Assembly: GCA_018882485.1 (NCBI GenBank)
Contig: VERU01000103.1
Coordinates: forward strand, 1 to 7,783
Length of the DNA: 7,783 bases
Direction: 5' to 3'
From: Rhodoferax sp.
GTDB taxonomy: Bacteria > Pseudomonadota > Gammaproteobacteria > Burkholderiales > Burkholderiaceae_C
Notes under the pieces: model-generated
What the model saw: only the letters and a program-made list of their open reading frames with translations
Told to the model about the DNA's origin: nothing
Database searches by the model: none
Made by a program: the position numbers and the translations under genes
Shown: piece by piece, positions 1 through 5,652 of the stretch
Layout of the letters: each line of letters begins with the position of its first letter
How positions within the stretch are numbered: the stretch's first letter is position 1

Positions 1-384
1 GATAAGAACTTTTCGCCTAGACCGATGATGGTTCTTTCAACATTGTTTTATTCGAGTATATTCACAGCGCTGATCAATTATTGGGCGCTCAGCGCCAATT
101 TGTTCCCGAATCCCATCCTTGGAAGGCCTGCTCCAGAGGCAGTCAGATTTTCCATGTATTTTTTCCAAGTTCTTTCGGTGCCTGTCGTGTTGATTTCCGA
201 CATGCGGATTCGGAGAGACTTTGGGATCTGGTTGCTCATGGTCACATGGGCTTGCGCGCTTGGTCTTCTTGCGTTGCTCAGGATTTCTCCGGCCGTCTCC
301 GTGATTTTTGCACCTATCGTAGCCGGGTTGGGCTTGTTTGCGGCTGTAGGATGGATGAATGTTCAGCGCAATCGTTCCGCATAA
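1..384 (+). CDS. C-terminal end of a multi-pass membrane protein, possibly Wzx-type flippase (partial)
   Basis: The frame is open from base 1 to the TAA at 382-384, so this is probably the end of a longer protein cut by the window edge. In-frame ATG codons at 25 and 28 have no recognisable Shine-Dalgarno sequence before them, which argues against a short free-standing gene. The visible 127 residues hold about four hydrophobic stretches (roughly residues 11-28, 52-70, 78-94 and 97-117), separated by short basic loops such as MRIRRDF, and end in a basic tail. Lying directly before a polymerase gene, with a 26-base overlap, it would suit a Wzx flippase of the polysaccharide exporter superfamily. 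No diagnostic motif is visible, so the family is inferred from topology and position only. Codon use is T-rich in places, as in the next gene and unlike the rest of the window. Confidence 0.6.
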   Translation, partial: DKNFSPRPMMVLSTLFYSSIFTALINYWALSANLFPNPILGRPAPEAVRFSMYFFQVLSVPVVLISDMRIRRDFGIWLLMVTWACALGLLALLRISPAVSVIFAPIVAGLGLFAAVGWMNVQRNRSA

Positions 385-1570
385 GTTGTCCCGCTTTGAG
401 TGGCTGGCATTTTCGTTCGGGAGTGTGGCTTTTTCCGGAATTCTTTTTGCTGCGTTGCTGAAGCGTCTATTGGTCCCTGTCAATATCACAGGCGTCGCTG
501 GTTCTTGCATGATCATGTTGATCGGTGTGGCTTTGCTGTTCCGTATTCCTTTCAAATTACCAGGTCTGGCTGGATTTGGAATGATTTTTTTCTCCATAAT
601 TTCTTTTGTCTTGTCGATTATTTATTTTTATCGCGATGGTGCTGCATACGACAGAGATTTTGTTTTGCACAAAATCGCGCTCGCTCTCCTTGGTCCCGTA
701 TTTTATTTTGCCGGCTCGATGTACGCGCGTCTGGGTAGCCGAAGGGTTCTTGGCCTGAATTTGATTCACGGCATGCTGTTCGCCTCTTGCCTCGCTGTCT
801 GGCAAATGGTACATGGTCAACCTTCACCACTGGATGCCCAAACAGTCGGGAGTTACTATCAATACGCTGGTGATGCGTTGGCTCTCAGTTTTATTCTGTG
901 TTCTGTTGTTTTTTTTGGATCGTTTTCGCTGACAAGCCAACTTGTTTTTTTTATAAGTAATTTATTTATCCTTTTGACTCTTGGATCCAGAGCTTCCGTA
1001 GCGATATTCATGGCGTCTTTCTTGGCGCTTCTGTATGTCAAGGGTGGCGGCCGTAAATTGCTTTATTTTTCTGCTATCGGCATAGTTCTCCTGTTCCTTT
1101 TATTTTGGTCCGGATTAAACATCCGGATTCTAGATAAATTTCGCAGTTTCGTCGCGGATGGTTATATCGATACCAGCCTGCGTGAGCGGCTGGATTATTC
1201 ACGAAGTGCTTTGGCAGCGATCATCGAAAGTCCTATCTCCGGGGATTTTGGATATGATTATCCCGGCGCCCGGTACGCACACAACATGTTGGATGTTTGG
1301 GCCAACTACGGATTGATTGTTTTTATTTTTTATTTGACTCCTGTTTTTTGCGGTTTCATTGCCTTGTTTCGGGTCATTTCGACGGCCCGGCTCGCTTTGT
1401 TGAGCGTCCTGCTGACTTACATACTTGTTGCCCTGATTTTTTTTCGACATCCGGAAAATATGGTGGTTTTTTTTGCAATGGGATGCCTTGGCGTTTTTGC
1501 GGGAGCTTCATCGAATGAAGCTGGTGTCTTGATGGACGACAGGAAGTGTCGATCGGGGGAGGGTTTATGA
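359..1570 (+). CDS. O-antigen polymerase / ligase family membrane protein (Wzy-like)
   Basis: This is a predicted integral inner-membrane protein of 403 residues with about ten or more hydrophobic helices over nearly its whole length, the usual size for Wzy polymerases. Two features match the Wzy/WaaL (O-antigen ligase) family: a GSRAS segment at residues 209-213 after a Phe/Leu-rich helix, and a periplasmic-loop-like region near residues 275-318. That region has an Arg-rich start (RERLDYSRSA), a short 'SPISGDFG' stretch, and HNMLDVWANYG from His308, like the conserved H-N-x-x-L...G of the family. Wzy enzymes join lipid-linked repeat units on the periplasmic side of the membrane. The ATG at 359 follows an AGGA at 348-351 with 7-base spacing and overlaps the previous gene by 26 bases. 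A WaaL-type ligase role cannot be excluded, because the families share this fold. The gene is markedly T-rich and has several T8 runs. Confidence 0.85.
   Translation: MFSAIVPHKLSRFEWLAFSFGSVAFSGILFAALLKRLLVPVNITGVAGSCMIMLIGVALLFRIPFKLPGLAGFGMIFFSIISFVLSIIYFYRDGAAYDRDFVLHKIALALLGPVFYFAGSMYARLGSRRVLGLNLIHGMLFASCLAVWQMVHGQPSPLDAQTVGSYYQYAGDALALSFILCSVVFFGSFSLTSQLVFFISNLFILLTLGSRASVAIFMASFLALLYVKGGGRKLLYFSAIGIVLLFLLFWSGLNIRILDKFRSFVADGYIDTSLRERLDYSRSALAAIIESPISGDFGYDYPGARYAHNMLDVWANYGLIVFIFYLTPVFCGFIALFRVISTARLALLSVLLTYILVALIFFRHPENMVVFFAMGCLGVFAGASSNEAGVLMDDRKCRSGEGL
1555..1563 (+). promoter_or_regulatory. Ribosome binding site for the GT4 glycosyltransferase
   Basis: A purine run containing GGGAGG (1557-1562) lies four bases before the ATG at 1567. 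That ATG shares the ATGA with the stop of the polymerase gene. This favours 1567 over the in-frame GTG at 1546, which would add seven weakly conserved-looking residues before the usual MRVWLLQ start of this family. Confidence 0.6.
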
Positions 1571-2829
1571 GGGTGTGGTTGCTTCAGACCGGTGAGCCTC
1601 TCCACTCCGATGGAGGTGCGCCACGTCCCATGCGTGCCATGAACCTCGCGGATGCCCTGGTGGCTCAGGGTCACAGTGTGGAGGTGTGGAGCTCGGCCTT
1701 CTACCATCAGGAGAAGCGGCACCGCAGTCGCCGGTTCGAGTCGGTCCGTATTCACGATCGGTTGGTCGTCCATTTGATCCCGTCGATGGGGTATGTTCGA
1801 AACATCGGGCCGGCTCGCCTGATTGATCATGCCCAGATGGCGCTCCGGCTTTGGCGGTTGCTCCGTTCGGAGCGGTTCGGTAAGCCGGATGTTGCCTTTG
1901 TTGGCTATCCGCCCATCGAGGTGGCCTGGGTGATGCTGCGCTGGCTAAGGCGACTGGGTGTACCCAGTTTTATCGACGTCAAGGACCAGTGGCCCTCCCT
2001 GTTTGTCGATGCGATGCCCGATGCTTTGAAGCCGGTTGCCAAATGGGTTTTTGCACCCTATTTCTGGCTTGGGCGTCAAGCGATGCGGAATGCCTCCGCC
2101 ATCACGTCCATGTCCCAGCCCTTTCTGGAATGGTCCCTGCGGTTCTGCGGTAGGGCCCGACGGTTCAGCGATGCGGTGGTTCCGCTGGTTCCCGCTCGGA
2201 CGCTGGTGACCGAGGCGCAAATGTGGGAGGCCAAGCAGTGGTGGGCTGATGCGGGTGTCGATCTGGGGCAGGGTCCTTGTTTCAGCTTTGTGGGAAGCCT
2301 GTCTCAGGCATTTGATTTCACGGCATTGAAAGGTGCGGCCGAGCAACTGCACAGACTTCATCCGACCTGTCGTTTGGTGATCTGTGGCAGCGGCGCCGAG
2401 GCGAGTTCCGTACAAAGCTTGTTTGCGGGTCTGAACCATGTTGTATTCCCAGGTTGGATCGATGCCCCCAAGATTGCCGCATTGATGGCGGCGACCGTGG
2501 CAACTTTGGCACCGTACCGCAATACACCGGACTTTCAACTCAGCATCCCCAACAAGGTACTGGACAGCTTGGCCTTCGGCTTGCCGGTCGTCACCGCATT
2601 GCAGGGCGAGGTTGAGGAGTTGATTGCTGAGGGCGGAGTCGGTCTGGTTTGTACTGACACGCCAGAGGGCTGGCTCCTGGCCTTGCGTCGGCTGCTCGAA
2701 GACGCCGAAGGCCGACGGGACATGTCGCGCCGTGCTGCCGCCCTGTACAGCGAACGGTATGACGCCAGGTCGGTCTACGGTTCGTTTGTGACCCGTATGG
2801 AGAAGCTGGCCTTGGATTCCCATGGATGA
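1567..2829 (+). CDS. GT4-family glycosyltransferase (WbuB-like)
   Basis: This 420-residue predicted cytoplasmic or membrane-associated GT-B glycosyltransferase would add a sugar from a nucleotide-sugar donor to the lipid-linked repeat unit. The N-terminal acceptor domain begins MRVWLLQTGEPL and has a glycine/proline loop (GGAPRPMRAMNLA, residues 16-28), typical of GT4. A DVKDQWP segment is at residues 137-143. The C-terminal donor domain starts near residue 238 (FSFVGS) and has CGSG at 273-276. The nucleotide-binding region has IPNKVLD (residues 327-333), with Lys330, followed by GLPVV and GEVEEL. Asp333 sits where many GT4 enzymes have the first Glu of the E-x7-E motif; as I recall, Asp is common in the WbuB-like branch. 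Donor and linkage cannot be read from the sequence. The start overlaps the polymerase stop as ATGA, and the end overlaps the methyltransferase by 8 bases. GC content rises sharply from here on. Confidence 0.9.
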   Translation: MRVWLLQTGEPLHSDGGAPRPMRAMNLADALVAQGHSVEVWSSAFYHQEKRHRSRRFESVRIHDRLVVHLIPSMGYVRNIGPARLIDHAQMALRLWRLLRSERFGKPDVAFVGYPPIEVAWVMLRWLRRLGVPSFIDVKDQWPSLFVDAMPDALKPVAKWVFAPYFWLGRQAMRNASAITSMSQPFLEWSLRFCGRARRFSDAVVPLVPARTLVTEAQMWEAKQWWADAGVDLGQGPCFSFVGSLSQAFDFTALKGAAEQLHRLHPTCRLVICGSGAEASSVQSLFAGLNHVVFPGWIDAPKIAALMAATVATLAPYRNTPDFQLSIPNKVLDSLAFGLPVVTALQGEVEELIAEGGVGLVCTDTPEGWLLALRRLLEDAEGRRDMSRRAAALYSERYDARSVYGSFVTRMEKLALDSHG

Positions 2830-3586
2830 CAAACACCTCGAGCGAGAGCGCTACGATGAGCGAGCCCGCCAAGCTCGGCGCAGCTTGCCTGGCGCTGCGG
2901 GACCCCAGGACGGAACTGAGTCGGTTCCCTGCGTGCTGCGTGCCCCGTATGAGCACTACGAAAACCTGCTGCGGCAGGTCTTGGGTCCCTACGCCCGGGT
3001 GCTCGAGTTGGGTTCCGGCACCGGCGAGTTCACGGGCGTGCTGGCGCGCAGCGGGGCTCAGGTGACCGCCAGCGATATCTCGGCAGACTCGCTGGACCTG
3101 TTGCGCATCAAGCATCCAGACTGGAATCACGTGTCGACGGAGGTCTGCGACATGGAAAATCTCCCGTTTGAGGATGCCAGTTTCGATGTGGTGGCCAGCG
3201 CCGGAAGCCTCAGCTACGGGGACAACCAGCGGGTGCTGCACCAGGTTCATCGTCTGCTCAAGCCGGGCGGTTGCTTTGTCTGCGTGGATTCCTTGAACCA
3301 CAATCCGGTATATCGCCTGAACCGGTACATTCATTACCTCCGGGGTGCCCGAAGCCGGAGTACCTTGCTGCGCATGCCCACCTGCGACCTGATTTTGCAG
3401 TATCAGAAAATCCTGGGCGGCACCTCGACCGTGCGGTATTTCGGCAGCCTGTCGTGGCTGTTTGGCTCGCTCTCCACATGGGGCCCGGAGGCATGGTGGG
3501 CGAAGCGGTCCGATGAATGCGACCGATTGTTCCATGTCCGCAAATCGGCGTTCAAATTTGTGTTGATGGTGCGTAAAGGTGGCTGA
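2822..3586 (+). CDS. Class I SAM-dependent methyltransferase
   Basis: The 254-residue predicted cytoplasmic enzyme has a clear Rossmann-type SAM-binding fold. Motif I is VLELGSGTG at residues 60-68, the acidic ribose-binding residue is Asp85 at the end of strand 2 (VTASDIS), motif II/III is LPFEDASFDVV at 114-124, and the post-motif segment HRLLKPGG is at 143-150. The N-terminal ERERYDERARQ fits the lid helix of this superfamily and supports the ATG at 2822, although the only nearby ribosome-binding sequence is a weak GGA at 2814-2816. Start and stop overlap the neighbouring genes by 8 bases each (the latter if the GTG start of the next gene is used), so translation is probably coupled. From context it likely methylates a sugar hydroxyl, amine or carbon in the repeat unit or its nucleotide precursor. 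The acceptor is unknown. The C-terminal 100 residues, rich in Arg/Tyr/Trp, probably form the substrate-specific cap. Confidence 0.88.
   Translation: MDDKHLERERYDERARQARRSLPGAAGPQDGTESVPCVLRAPYEHYENLLRQVLGPYARVLELGSGTGEFTGVLARSGAQVTASDISADSLDLLRIKHPDWNHVSTEVCDMENLPFEDASFDVVASAGSLSYGDNQRVLHQVHRLLKPGGCFVCVDSLNHNPVYRLNRYIHYLRGARSRSTLLRMPTCDLILQYQKILGGTSTVRYFGSLSWLFGSLSTWGPEAWWAKRSDECDRLFHVRKSAFKFVLMVRKGG
3576..3582 (+). promoter_or_regulatory. Candidate ribosome binding site that bears on the E1 alpha start
   Basis: AAGGTGG at 3576-3582 is the only SD-like run near the start of the E1 alpha gene. It overlaps the GTG at 3579 and lies 20 bases from the ATG at 3603, but stands five bases before a TTG at 3588, which follows the methyltransferase TGA (3584-3586) by one base. 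On spacing alone the TTG fits best. Confidence 0.35.
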
Positions 3587-4640
3587 ATTGACCAATGAAT
3601 CCATGAGTCTGGGTCTGCTGGCGGAGGCGTCGTCCCACCAGGGCGCACTGCAACTCGGCCAGGTGGCGCCCGCGGAGCTGCAGGCCCATCTGGCCGGGAT
3701 GATGCGTGTCCGTGCGGTAGAGCGACGCCTGGCTGAAGCCAGGCGGGACGGCCTGGTTGGCGGGCCAGTGCACTTGGGTGTTGGCCAGGAAGCGGTGGCT
3801 GTGGGTGTGTCTGCGTCACTTCGTGCTGGCGACAGGGTCTTCGGAGCGCACCGGTCCCATTCTCACCTGCTAGCCCTGGGTTCGGATGTCCGCAAGTTGT
3901 TTGCTGAAGTGCTGGCCCGCTCTACCGGCCATTCCCGGGGCATGGGAGGCTCCATGCACCTGTGGGATCAGTCGGTGGGGTTTTACGGGTCGGTCCCCAT
4001 CGTGGCTGGGACCGTGTCGCTGGCTGTCGGCGCGGGCATGGCGGCCCGGTTGCAGGGCACTGGCGATGTGGCCGTGGCGTACCTGGGAGACGGCGCGGTC
4101 GAAGAGGGGGTGGTGCACGAGTCGCTCAATCTGGCCCGGGTGCAGAAAGACCCCGTGATTTTCGTGGTCGAGAACAATCTGTTTGCCAGTCACATGCACA
4201 TCTCGCTGCGCCAGCCCTCAGATTGCACTGCGCGCTATGCCATCGCCCACGACATGCCCTTTCGAGTGGTGGACGGAAATGATGTGCTGGCCGTTGCCCG
4301 GGCCGCGGATGAGTTGGTGCGTGCGGCCCGGCAGGGCGCCGGCCCCGGTTTTTTGGAGGCGGTCACCTACCGCTGGTACGGCCACGTGGACTGGCGAGAG
4401 GACATTGATGTCGGTGTCCATCGCTCACAGCACGATGTGGACGATTGGCGTGCCAAGGACCCGGTCCGCCGTTTGGCGGAAGCCATGCAGGCCGCAGGGT
4501 TCTGGTCGGTTGCCCAACAGGCCGCCCTTCAGCAGGTGATCGACGGCCAGATCGAATCGGCCTGGAAGGCTGCTGCGGCCGACCCGCTACCGCCTCCGGA
4601 GTGGCTGCTGGGCCATGTGTATGCCCGGTCGGGAGGTTGA
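3579..4640 (+). CDS. Thiamine-diphosphate-dependent E1 component, alpha subunit
   Basis: The product has 353 residues from GTG 3579, close to the usual length of bacterial E1 alpha subunits. It matches the 2-oxoacid dehydrogenase E1 alpha fold from about residue 31. MRVRAVERRL (42-51), GGPVHLGVGQEA (61-72), AHRSHSHLLALG (90-101, acetoin-dehydrogenase-like) and RGMGGSMHL are family landmarks. The ThDP/Mg motif is complete: GDG at 170-172, then ENN at 198-200 after the expected spacing. In this family alpha2beta2 enzymes decarboxylate a 2-oxo acid and pass the ThDP-bound fragment to lipoyl-E2. The loop that reads GHS-x-x-D in housekeeping E1 is GHVDWRED here (His269 kept, Ser replaced by Val270). 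The beta gene follows directly, but no E2 or E3 is seen. A role in making a modified sugar is inferred from the operon. Starts at TTG 3588 or ATG 3603 are possible, since the first 30 residues precede the conserved region. Confidence 0.9.
   Translation: MAELTNESMSLGLLAEASSHQGALQLGQVAPAELQAHLAGMMRVRAVERRLAEARRDGLVGGPVHLGVGQEAVAVGVSASLRAGDRVFGAHRSHSHLLALGSDVRKLFAEVLARSTGHSRGMGGSMHLWDQSVGFYGSVPIVAGTVSLAVGAGMAARLQGTGDVAVAYLGDGAVEEGVVHESLNLARVQKDPVIFVVENNLFASHMHISLRQPSDCTARYAIAHDMPFRVVDGNDVLAVARAADELVRAARQGAGPGFLEAVTYRWYGHVDWREDIDVGVHRSQHDVDDWRAKDPVRRLAEAMQAAGFWSVAQQAALQQVIDGQIESAWKAAAADPLPPPEWLLGHVYARSGG
4631..4636 (+). promoter_or_regulatory. Ribosome binding site for the E1 beta gene
   Basis: GGGAGG lies inside the last codons of the alpha gene, six bases before ATG 4643 and three before ATG 4640. 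The spacing favours 4643. It also rules against the far upstream in-frame start at 4445. Confidence 0.65.
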
Positions 4641-4642
4641 TG

Positions 4643-5626
4643 ATGGACCGACACAGCCACAACTACGGCACCGCGATTCTTGCGGCCTTTGAATACCTGC
4701 TGGAGAAGTACCCCGAAGTCTTTGTGATCGGGCAGGGCCTATGGAGCCCCTGGTATGTGGGCAACTCCATGACCGATCTGGACAAGCGGTTTGGAACGCG
4801 GCGCATCATCGATACACCGGTATCGGAGTCCGCCTGCACGGGGGCCGCAGTCGGTGCCTCGCTGGCGGGGATGAAGCCTATCGTGGTGCACCCGCGCATG
4901 GATTTCATGCTCTACGCCATGGATGCCATCGTTAACCAGGCTGCCAAGTGGTCTACCATGGTGGGGGGGCAGGCGCATCCGGCTGTCACCATCCGCGGCA
5001 TCATCAACCGCGGAGGCGAGCAGGGCGCTCAGCACTCCCAGTCGCTGCACGCGTGGTTTGCCCATATTCCGGGACTGCGGGTCGTGATGCCAGCCACCGT
5101 GGCCGATGCCCGGGATTTGCTGATTGCGGCGGTGTTGTCGCCAGACCCGGTGGTGTACATCGATGACCGTTGGCTCTATGCCCAGACCGACGAACTGGGC
5201 CCCATCGTCGAACTCGATCTTGCCCAGCAAGGACCCCGGGTGCTGGCCGAGGGCTCGGACATCACGGTGGTGGGTTCCAGCTATGCGACCCACCTGGCGA
5301 TGCAGGCGCGCGAACAACTGGCTTCGTTGGGGCATTCGGTGGAAGTGGTCGATCTCCGGGTCCTGAACCCGTTTCAACCCGATGTCATCCTGAGTTCGGC
5401 ACAGAAGACCGGACGGCTGCTGGTGGTGGACGGCGGCTGGAAGGTCTGCGGCATGTCCTCCGAGGTGCTGGCGGCGGTGGCGGAGGGGCTGTCGCCTCAG
5501 GCGCTGGTCCGGTCGCCCGTCCGGTTGACCTTGCCCGACGCACCGGCACCGACTTCCCGTGCCCTTGAGGCCCTGTATTACCCGGACGTAGCCCGCGTCG
5601 TTTCTGCGGCCCTTGCCCTCCTTTGA
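4643..5626 (+). CDS. Thiamine-diphosphate-dependent E1 component, beta subunit
   Basis: This 327-residue partner of the preceding alpha subunit has the normal beta-subunit length and two domains: the pyrimidine-binding transketolase-like domain (about 1-175) and the C-terminal transketolase domain (about 195-320, with VEVVDLRVLNPF and KTGRLLVVDGGW). IIDTPVSE ends in Glu62, matching the Glu that activates the ThDP aminopyrimidine in this family. GAQHSQ contains His131, matching the active-site His of human E1 beta QHSQ. Both catalytic residues are therefore present. The usual GED(V/I)-type segment is replaced by GQGLWSPWYVG at residues 30-40, and the usual (F/L)E-x-(K/E)-x-LY becomes IDDRWLY. 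From memory these spellings occur in a subgroup found in polysaccharide clusters. ATG 4643 has better SD spacing than the adjacent ATG 4640. Tight coupling with alpha suggests an alpha2beta2 complex in the cytoplasm. The substrate is unknown; a carboligase acting on a sugar intermediate is an inference. Confidence 0.9.
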   Translation: MDRHSHNYGTAILAAFEYLLEKYPEVFVIGQGLWSPWYVGNSMTDLDKRFGTRRIIDTPVSESACTGAAVGASLAGMKPIVVHPRMDFMLYAMDAIVNQAAKWSTMVGGQAHPAVTIRGIINRGGEQGAQHSQSLHAWFAHIPGLRVVMPATVADARDLLIAAVLSPDPVVYIDDRWLYAQTDELGPIVELDLAQQGPRVLAEGSDITVVGSSYATHLAMQAREQLASLGHSVEVVDLRVLNPFQPDVILSSAQKTGRLLVVDGGWKVCGMSSEVLAAVAEGLSPQALVRSPVRLTLPDAPAPTSRALEALYYPDVARVVSAALALL

Positions 5627-5642
5627 TTCACTGTCTGCTACT

Positions 5643-5646
5643 GGAG
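5643..5646 (+). promoter_or_regulatory. Ribosome binding site for the aminotransferase
   Basis: GGAG stands six bases before the ATG at 5653, ideal spacing. It decides against the in-frame TTG at 5623, which overlaps the end of the E1 beta gene. Confidence 0.65.
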
Positions 5647-5652
5647 AACACC

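Noticed and set aside
2591..3604. Antisense open frame of 337 codons across the glycosyltransferase and methyltransferase genes
   Set aside because: It spans a real gene junction on the other strand, has low-complexity Arg/Pro/Gln-rich translation and no family motif.
4445..4642. N-terminal extension of E1 beta from an upstream in-frame start at 4445
   Set aside because: It would overlap the conserved end of E1 alpha for almost 200 bases and is Gly/Pro/Arg-rich. The SD before 4643 and the family N-terminus agree with the short form.
4963..4969. G7 tract in the E1 beta gene as a phase-variable switch
   Set aside because: Seven G is short for a proven contingency locus, and the tract encodes a Val-Gly-Gly segment expected in the family. 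I see no reason beyond GC-rich codon use.
3579..5626. E1 pair as the housekeeping pyruvate or branched-chain dehydrogenase
   Set aside because: No E2/E3 partner is present, the neighbours are all polysaccharide genes, and several normally conserved segments are altered. Not fully excluded without the flanking sequence.
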